29,007 nt of DNA from a virus. Under the pieces are notes generated by a model. It was given only the letters and a program-made list of their open reading frames with translations. It was not told where the DNA came from and searched no databases. Shown in pieces: positions 24,302 to 29,007 of the stretch. The position numbers and the translations under genes were made by a program. Where the stretch lies: positions 1 through 29,007 of the IMG/VR virus record IMGVR_UViG_3300042988_001629. One strand, written 5' to 3'. Within the stretch, counting starts at the first letter, position 1, and the number at the start of each line of letters is the position of its first letter.

Positions 24302-24825
24302 TGTTTGGCACCGGCGGCGGACTCACAAATCCTGGCTCATCTGCTTCGAGCACCTCGTTCGTGCCCACTGGCTCGATTTCCTCGACGACCGTCCAGGCGG
24401 CCATTGAGGAGGTCAACACCGAGTGTGTCCACATCGCAGGTACCGAGACCATCACAGGCCAGAAGACATTCAGCGACAGGCTCAACGCCTCGCAGGGTGG
24501 GTACGCCTTCTACGCGTCCGGCGGAGGTGGCTTCGGGTCGTCAGGGTCGGCGAACCTCGTCACATCTTCACTGGGCGGCGGCGCCGCGGCGAAGTGCGCC
24601 AAAATCGGCACACAGGTGGAGATTGGCTCGGTGCATGCCACCGCTCGCATCGCTTCGTTCTGTGCCGGCATCTACGCCACAGAGACAGAACTTGCCTGGA
24701 TGTCGGGAGCCGGCGAGCTCGAGTTCGCTCTTGCCGGAGTCGGAATCATCATGCGGAGCCCGGACGGCACGCGCTGGCGCGTGACTGTCACCAACGCTGG
24801 TGCGCTCCTGGTGGCTCCGGCATAA
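24301..24825 (+). CDS. Short tail-fibre-like protein
   Basis: 174 residues, ATG 24301 (TAATG overlap, GGGAG eight bases upstream). Residues about 25-58 show the classic phage fibre pattern: SISSTTVQAAIEEV, then HIAGTETITGQKTFSD. A Gly/Ser/Ala-rich beta region and a closing RWRVTVTNAGALLVAP strand pair follow, like fibre knobs and collar domains. It is too short for a full fibre, so it may be an attachment module that works with the tailspike encoded just downstream. Confidence 0.72.
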   Translation: MFGTGGGLTNPGSSASSTSFVPTGSISSTTVQAAIEEVNTECVHIAGTETITGQKTFSDRLNASQGGYAFYASGGGGFGSSGSANLVTSSLGGGAAAKCAKIGTQVEIGSVHATARIASFCAGIYATETELAWMSGAGELEFALAGVGIIMRSPDGTRWRVTVTNAGALLVAPA

Positions 24826-24828
24826 GTC

Positions 24829-26847
24829 ATGTCTTTTCTCGATGACGCCAGCGTGCTGGATGCGACCAAGACGGACGTCGCGCCGGCTGCTGTGCGTCGC
24901 CCTGACATCTCTGCCGAAGAGTGGAACCACTCGGCTCGAGCAGCGATGGACCTGCGCACCGGCGTGCTCGAGGGGCAGTACACGGGCCTCGTTGTTGGGG
25001 GCACGGCGGCCGTTGCGCCGACGGCGCGCGTGCGGACGAAGGCCGACGCGGCCGGACGACTCACCACATCTGCGGCTGGGGACAGGTACCGCACGCTCGG
25101 GCGGCCTTCGCACGTGCACGTGAGAGACTACGGGGCGGTCGGTGACGGGACGACCGACGACACGGCGGCAATCCAGGCCGCAATCGACGACTCGATTGGC
25201 CGGGCGGCTAAGCTGCTGTTCGAGCCGCTCACGTACCGCTGCGTGGGCCCGCTGCATGTCTGGGGAATCTCCAGGCTCGAGGGCGAGGGCCGCTGGCGCG
25301 ACAACCCGACCGTGCTGTCGTTCCCGGCCGGTTGTCCTGGGCTGATGATGCACTCGGCCGACTCATACGGCTTGCGCTCTGGGATTCACGGCGGGTGGTC
25401 GCAGTCGTCGTCGGTGCGAGGCATCAAGTTTCTCGGGACCGGGACCACAGCGGTAGGGCTACTTACGCACGCGCGCGTCAAGGTAACCGAGTGCGCGTTC
25501 GAGGGTTGGGGCGCAGGCTTCAAAATCCAGGCAGGGCACTACTGCACGCGTGCTGTCGTGACCTCGAAGACGGGATGGATGCCAGGCACGTTCAGCGCTG
25601 CGCCTTCTGGGGCCACCGGAGAAGTAGAGTTCGAAAGCGCTGCTTCTGGGAGCGCTCTGGTCTGGCTCTGGGTCGAGTCCGGTACGCTGGCGCCAGGAGA
25701 CACCATCACCGTCGGAGCGCAGACCTGCACCGTCAGTAGTGTCACGAGCCATCTTACCAACGCCAACAACGTCCAAGTGTCGGACGTGTGGTGCTACCTG
25801 GACGCGCTCGGACTGAGGGTCAGAGGTGGAGACGCCAACAGCTGTGCGTTTCGGGACGTGGAGGTCATGGTCTGCGCGCTTGGAATTCACGACTCAAGCT
25901 TTTTCGGGTCGCTTTGGGACCACCCGCACACCGAGGGCTGCACGGTCGGCATGCGGCTGGACGGCCCCGCCCAGACCGGGTTGGTGCACAGCGGGTATTC
26001 CGAAAATCTCAACCCATGTGAAATCTCGGCACCAAACGAGGTACGCGGCGGGTGGTGGGCGCACGGTTGGGTTGGAGCCGGAGGTGGAGTACCAGCGTAC
26101 GGAGCAGCTGGCGTGTACGAGGCCGGGCACATGCTACAGGCACAGTTCATCCACGGCGCACAGATGGGTTACTGGAAGGACTCGTCCGCAGCGGCCAACG
26201 GAGCCATTCAGGGCTACACGGACGGGCGCTACGGGCGCTCGTTTCTGAAGTACCGAGACGACGCGACCGGCGAGAGCGAATCTCGTTCTCGTGCGTGCTA
26301 TTACTGGAACGTCGAGAACTCACCAGGTGCAGCCGTCGGGTACGCCCTGGCGGCCCCCCGCACCGCGTACGGCCCTGGCGGGCGGGTGCTGGTGGCAGGC
26401 ATCGAGAAGATGTCTGAGGTGTCGCAGGGCCTGCTGAACTTCCCATTCGCCTTCTACCTGGACGGGCGGCGCCATGGGGTCGGGTCGGTAGCGAGTCTCT
26501 CTACCCTGCACACGACCTGGGATGTCGGAGCCGTGCTGTGGGAGCCGACGCCTACGGTGGGCAACCAGGTGGCTCGCGTGTGCGTCAAGGCCGGGACATC
26601 CGGCACCTACGCATCGGCGGTGACGGCCACGGCGGACGGCACCACGACGGTGGTTCTCTCGGCCATCGACCCGGCGCAAGCGCACCAAATCAAGCAGGGA
26701 GAGTACCTCACAATCCACGCGACGGCGGTCAGGGTCGAGGCTATCAGCGGCACGACCGTCACCACCGACGTGGTCGTTCCTGCCGGGTCCGGTTTGGCCA
26801 TCGCCTACACTCCACCGGTCTGGGGTACGTTCGGAGTCATCTCGTGA
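24829..26847 (+). CDS. Tailspike with pectate-lyase-type beta-helix, putative polysaccharide depolymerase
   Basis: 672 residues, ATG 24829, three bases after the previous stop, with only a weak ribosome-binding site, so translation probably follows the upstream gene. Residues about 1-95 form a virion-attachment region. VRDYGAVGDGTTDDTAAIQAA (about 98-118) is the pectate-lyase-3 start signature, leading into a right-handed beta-helix to about 520. A loop-like insert at about 245-320 interrupts the helix. The end (about 560-672) is a beta-rich C-terminal domain. Such spikes bind and often cut surface polysaccharide of Gram-negative hosts. Active-site residues cannot be assigned by eye. Confidence 0.88.
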   Translation: MSFLDDASVLDATKTDVAPAAVRRPDISAEEWNHSARAAMDLRTGVLEGQYTGLVVGGTAAVAPTARVRTKADAAGRLTTSAAGDRYRTLGRPSHVHVRDYGAVGDGTTDDTAAIQAAIDDSIGRAAKLLFEPLTYRCVGPLHVWGISRLEGEGRWRDNPTVLSFPAGCPGLMMHSADSYGLRSGIHGGWSQSSSVRGIKFLGTGTTAVGLLTHARVKVTECAFEGWGAGFKIQAGHYCTRAVVTSKTGWMPGTFSAAPSGATGEVEFESAASGSALVWLWVESGTLAPGDTITVGAQTCTVSSVTSHLTNANNVQVSDVWCYLDALGLRVRGGDANSCAFRDVEVMVCALGIHDSSFFGSLWDHPHTEGCTVGMRLDGPAQTGLVHSGYSENLNPCEISAPNEVRGGWWAHGWVGAGGGVPAYGAAGVYEAGHMLQAQFIHGAQMGYWKDSSAAANGAIQGYTDGRYGRSFLKYRDDATGESESRSRACYYWNVENSPGAAVGYALAAPRTAYGPGGRVLVAGIEKMSEVSQGLLNFPFAFYLDGRRHGVGSVASLSTLHTTWDVGAVLWEPTPTVGNQVARVCVKAGTSGTYASAVTATADGTTTVVLSAIDPAQAHQIKQGEYLTIHATAVRVEAISGTTVTTDVVVPAGSGLAIAYTPPVWGTFGVIS

Positions 26848-27089
26848 GTCCGCCCCTGGTCGCCGAAGCCGTGCGCGTCCCATCTGACCTCGACCTCCGC
26901 GTCGAGCGGCTGGAGCTGTTCCAGGCCGAGGTGACCGGCCGGCTCCTCGACTTCGCGCGAGAGCTCGAGGACGCGAACCAGGCCATCCGCCAGCAAACGG
27001 CCGTCAACGAGCGGATGCTGTCCGTCATGCACCAGATTCGCGACGCCATCAGGCCTCGCGAGCGAAGGAGGAAGCGCCGTGGATGCTGA
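26844..27089 (+). CDS. Small coiled-coil protein
   Basis: 81 residues, GTG 26844 (GTGA overlap with the tailspike stop). Residues about 15-70 form a regular charged helix (LRVERLELFQ, then ELEDANQAIRQQ), a likely coiled coil. The last 12 residues are very basic (RERRRKRRGC). The next gene's AAGGAGG ribosome-binding site lies inside its 3' end. Could be a spike chaperone or the first lysis-module protein; not determined. Confidence 0.65.
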   Translation: MSPPLVAEAVRVPSDLDLRVERLELFQAEVTGRLLDFARELEDANQAIRQQTAVNERMLSVMHQIRDAIRPRERRRKRRGC

Positions 27090-27405
27090 CCAGGTGATGG
27101 CCGTAGGTGCTGGCACGCTGAGCGGCGGGACGCTTGTGCTGGCTCTGGCCAAGGTGATGTTCGCTCGCCTCCTCACGCAGTTCGACGTCGTCGTCGCCAA
27201 GGTGGGCCAGCTCGACGTCGCGCAGGCGCAGACGCAGGCGCGCGTGGAGGCTGTCGACGAGCGCACGTCGCGCAACAGCGAGGACGTGGCGCGGATGGGG
27301 GCGCGCCTCGACGCAGTCCAGGGGCGAGTGGAAGGCATCTCCTCCAGCTACGGCCCTCGCCTCGCTGCGCTGGAGACGGCCGCCTCGCTGAGGGCTCAGA
27401 CGTGA
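27079..27405 (+). CDS. Membrane-anchored coiled-coil protein of the lysis module
   Basis: 108 residues, GTG 27079 behind AAGGAGG. An N-terminal hydrophobic helix (about 8-30, rich in Gly/Ala/Leu/Val) is followed by a coiled coil (about 38-100) with heptad-like LDVAQAQTQARVEAVDERTSRN. An N-terminal anchor with a coiled-coil ectodomain is the layout of inner-membrane spanins and of some holin partners. It lies directly before the endolysin (GTGA overlap). The i-spanin reading needs an outer-membrane partner, which the window does not clearly show in the usual form. Confidence 0.6.
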   Translation: MDADQVMAVGAGTLSGGTLVLALAKVMFARLLTQFDVVVAKVGQLDVAQAQTQARVEAVDERTSRNSEDVARMGARLDAVQGRVEGISSSYGPRLAALETAASLRAQT

Positions 27406-27887
27406 GCGCGAGGCGGGACATGTTCCTCACGTGGTGCCTCCAGCAGCTGAACGCGCCCATCCCGTACGTGTGGGGAGGCAAGGACCCTGGGCAGCGCCCA
27501 GGACGGGACTGGCGCGTCGGCGGGCTCGACTGCTCAGGCTTCGTCACGTACTCATTGCAGCTCCTCGGTGGGCCGGACTGGCGCGGTGCCTACAACACGG
27601 ACCGCCTCTGGACGGAGCTACCGCGCGTGGCGATGGGGGACGTGATGCCGGGCGACCTCGCGCTGTACCGCGGCCGAGACTCGAAGGGGCCTGACGACGT
27701 GGAGCACGTGATGGTCTACGTGGGCACTGGCGGTTCACCAGAGCGCGGGCTCGTCGTGGGCCAGGCGCGTGGAGGCTCCCAGGACGTGGACCCGAAGGTG
27801 TCGCGCCAGCTCGGGCGCGTGACTCGAATCGAAAGCCTGCTGTACCGGGACGGGTTCGCCGGGTTTGTCCGGCTCCCGCTGACGTAG
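27402..27887 (+). CDS. Endolysin, NlpC/P60 cysteine peptidase
   Basis: 161 residues, GTG 27402 (GTGA overlap, GAGGG upstream). The NlpC/P60 pattern is clear: PYVWGGKDPG, then GLDCSGFVTYSL with nucleophile Cys44, MPGDLALYRG (about 82-91) and EHVMVYVGTG with His102; the third polar residue is probably in the SQDVDP region (about 126-131). Such enzymes cut peptide links in the stem of peptidoglycan. No signal peptide or cell-wall-binding domain is present, so export should depend on the holin encoded next. The length fits a single-domain Gram-negative-type endolysin. Confidence 0.9.
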   Translation: MSARRDMFLTWCLQQLNAPIPYVWGGKDPGQRPGRDWRVGGLDCSGFVTYSLQLLGGPDWRGAYNTDRLWTELPRVAMGDVMPGDLALYRGRDSKGPDDVEHVMVYVGTGGSPERGLVVGQARGGSQDVDPKVSRQLGRVTRIESLLYRDGFAGFVRLPLT

Positions 27888-27896
27888 GAGGACACA

Positions 27897-28328
27897 ATGG
27901 ACACCTCGAAACCGCTGCTCTCAGGCCTTGCGGCCACCATCCTCGGCACCGTGGGCACGCTCGCCGCGGCTGTCTCGCCAGTCGTGCCTGCCCCGTGGGG
28001 TGCGCTCGTCGGAATCGTCGGCTTCCTCTGTGCGGCGTTGGCCGGACTCTCCGTTGCGGCGCCGAAGGTGACGGAGGGGCGGCCCGTTCTCCAGGGAGCG
28101 GCCCTCACGGTGGCCACCGGGGCCCTCTCGGTGCTGGTGCAGTTCTACCCCGTCGTACCGGCCGGGTGGCCCCAGTCGGTGGCCCTCGGAGTCGGCGCGC
28201 TCCTCGCGTGGCTGACCGGGCATGCCCTCCCTGCCCTGGGTGCCACCTCGCCCACGGTGGCACCTCCCAAGCCCGTGGAGCCGGTGGCGGACCTTGAGGA
28301 GGCCCGGCGACTCCTGGGCGGGCGATGA
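27897..28328 (+). CDS. Holin with about four membrane helices
   Basis: 143 residues, ATG 27897 with AGGAGG and a six-base spacer, one of the best ribosome-binding sites here. Hydrophobic helices lie at about 9-28, 34-55, 65-85 and 98-114. A proline-rich linker and a short charged C-terminal helix (VADLEEARRLLGGR) follow. Small size, several membrane helices, a charged cytoplasmic tail and position right after the endolysin all fit a holin, which makes the lesion that releases the endolysin. The family is not recognised by sequence. Confidence 0.75.
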   Translation: MDTSKPLLSGLAATILGTVGTLAAAVSPVVPAPWGALVGIVGFLCAALAGLSVAAPKVTEGRPVLQGAALTVATGALSVLVQFYPVVPAGWPQSVALGVGALLAWLTGHALPALGATSPTVAPPKPVEPVADLEEARRLLGGR

Positions 28329-28645
28329 AGCTGGGGCGCCTCGTCGCCCTTCTGTTGTCGCTGGTAGCCTCTCGGTGCGCCAGCGCGGCAGAGCCCGTCG
28401 TGCTGGTGGTGGACGAAGCCGTCCTTCGTGTGCACGATGGCGGAGTAGTCGAGGTTGGGCCTGGACTCTACCTCGACCGTGAGGCCTCCCTCACCGCCGC
28501 TGCCGCCGTGCGCGACTGCGCCGAGCCGCAGATTGCTCCTGCCCCTGCCCCTGCCCCTGCCGCGGCTGTGGGCTGGGCGCTGGTGGTTGGCCTCGCTCTC
28601 GGCCTCGTCGGCGGGGCGACGGTGGCTGTGGCGGTGACTCGGTAG
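28325..28645 (+). CDS. Putative unimolecular spanin (signal sequence plus C-terminal membrane helix)
   Basis: 106 residues, ATG 28325 (ATGA overlap with the holin). An N-terminal signal-like helix (about 3-15) ends near SRCASAAE, with Cys18 as a possible lipidation site although Arg at -1 is not canonical. A 55-residue ectodomain of mixed beta character follows, then a PAPAPAPA linker and a C-terminal membrane helix (about 79-103). Signal at one end and membrane anchor at the other is the layout of a u-spanin, which links outer and inner membranes in the last step of lysis. Cys64 in VRDCAEP could form a disulfide. The function is inferred from layout and position. Confidence 0.5.
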   Translation: MKLGRLVALLLSLVASRCASAAEPVVLVVDEAVLRVHDGGVVEVGPGLYLDREASLTAAAAVRDCAEPQIAPAPAPAPAAAVGWALVVGLALGLVGGATVAVAVTR

Positions 28646-28826
28646 TTCGTACCTCGTAGGGTCCGAGTTGGCGATGAAGGCTGAACGAGACCTCGCCCAC
28701 CGACACCGTCCACGACGACGGCGGGCCATCACGGCGCAGTTGTTCGACGGCGCAGGCAATTCCGGCTTCGTCGTCAGCAGCGACCGTGACGCCGACCAGG
28801 ACTTGCACGTGGGCGTACCTGGTCAC
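28491..28826 (-). CDS. Minus-strand orphan protein B, unknown family, paralog of protein A
   Basis: 111 residues from a GTG at 28826-28824, overlapping the stop of the upstream minus-strand gene as GTGA. The first 66 residues are a compact alpha/beta unit (VQVLVGVTVA strand, DDEAGIACAVEQLRR helix, then WTVSVGEVSF and GPYEVRTTE strands) and align without a gap to 60 residues of protein A, with 32 identities by my count. The last 45 residues (from PQPPSP) have no match in A, are Pro/Arg/Gln-rich, and overlap the 3' end of the spanin-like gene on the other strand by 155 bases. The stop may have been lost. Function unknown. Confidence 0.6.
   Translation of the reverse strand: MTRYAHVQVLVGVTVAADDEAGIACAVEQLRRDGPPSSWTVSVGEVSFSLHRQLGPYEVRTTESPPQPPSPRRRGRERGQPPAPSPQPRQGQGQGQEQSAARRSRARRQRR
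28538..28561 (+). repeat. Four tandem copies of CCTGCC
   Basis: Four exact copies of the hexamer in frame, coding for (Pro-Ala)4 in the linker of the spanin-like protein. On the other strand the same bases fall in the C-terminal extension of the minus-strand paralog and are read as a Gly-Gln run. Copy number could vary by slippage without shifting either frame. Confidence 0.85.
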
Positions 28827-29007
28827 GGCGGTGACTCGATGACGCGCACTTCGTATGGCCCGTCCTGGCGCAGTAGGCCTAACGAATCGCCACCCAGCGA
28901 CACCACCCAGCACGACGGTGGGCCGTCGCACCTCAAGCGCTGCAGCGCCTCCTTTACTCCAGCCTCGGTGGAGGTCTGGATTACGACGGGCACAGAGACA
29001 ACGGCGT
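28823..29007 (-). CDS. Minus-strand orphan protein A, partial at window edge
   Basis: Sixty C-terminal residues are visible, ending at a TGA at 28825-28823. The start lies beyond the right edge; comparison with protein B suggests only about six residues are missing. Shared features with B include EAG, the LR-x-DGPPS-x-W segment, RQ, GPYEVR and the exact end ESPP. A has Cys at two positions (RCDGPPSCW) where B has Arg and Ser. It is the only clear gene here, with B, on the minus strand, and may be part of a longer leftward operon. No known family is recognised. Confidence 0.65.
   Translation of the reverse strand, partial: AVVSVPVVIQTSTEAGVKEALQRLRCDGPPSCWVVSLGGDSLGLLRQDGPYEVRVIESPP

Noticed and set aside
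28637-28668. ACTCGG/CCGAGT inverted repeat around the stop of the spanin-like gene, as a possible bidirectional terminator
   Set aside because: Six base pairs with a 20-base loop and no T-run; it also falls in the conserved part of orphan protein B, which explains the bases.
1-29007. tRNA genes, CRISPR arrays, insertion sequences, integrase and attachment sites
   Set aside because: No cloverleaf-like sequence, regular direct-repeat array, transposase or integrase frame was seen on either strand by eye.

Overview
This window reads as a contiguous piece of a tailed-phage genome (free phage or prophage) with a short-tailed, podovirus-like virion plan. The DNA is very GC-rich, apparently about two thirds G+C by eye. 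Ribosome-binding sites are strong GGAGG types and GTG starts are common. A beta-helix tailspike, a NlpC/P60 endolysin and a candidate spanin suggest a Gram-negative, high-GC host such as a myxobacterium or another high-GC proteobacterium. That host guess is inference; nothing in the sequence names a host.

Layout. Positions 1-4418 hold the end of a replication/early module: the 3' end of an unidentified gene, a DnaC-like helicase loader, small zinc-ribbon and helical proteins, a RuvC-like resolvase, a DUF3310 protein and small accessory genes. An AT-rich island with repeated TGTAAA half-sites lies just after the helicase loader. Positions 4411-9852 hold packaging and portal genes: small terminase, large terminase, three mini-genes, portal and scaffold. 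Positions 9899-14565 hold the major capsid protein, several small virion surface proteins (including a tandem paralogous pair), a head-tail adaptor and a fibre-like protein. Positions 14565-23589 hold three very large genes: a nozzle/tail-hub-like protein and two internal (DNA-ejection) proteins. Positions 23586-26847 hold a zinc-knuckle mini-protein, two small fibre-like proteins and a pectate-lyase-fold tailspike. Positions 26844-28645 are the lysis cassette: two coiled-coil proteins, endolysin, holin and a candidate unimolecular spanin. No tail tube, sheath, tape-measure or baseplate set is visible, which supports the short-tail reading.

All these genes lie on the plus strand and are packed tightly. 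Most junctions are ATGA, GTGA or TGATG overlaps, implying translational coupling along one or a few long transcripts. The largest intergenic gap in the structural region (13310-13384) contains a perfect 11-bp hairpin.

The right edge differs. From 28491 to the end, two paralogous small genes of unknown function lie on the minus strand, coupled by a GTGA overlap and convergent with the lysis cassette. They are about half identical over 60 aligned residues with no gap. They are the clearest candidate for something undescribed and may continue beyond the window. No tRNA, rRNA, CRISPR array, integrase, transposase or RNA polymerase gene was seen.
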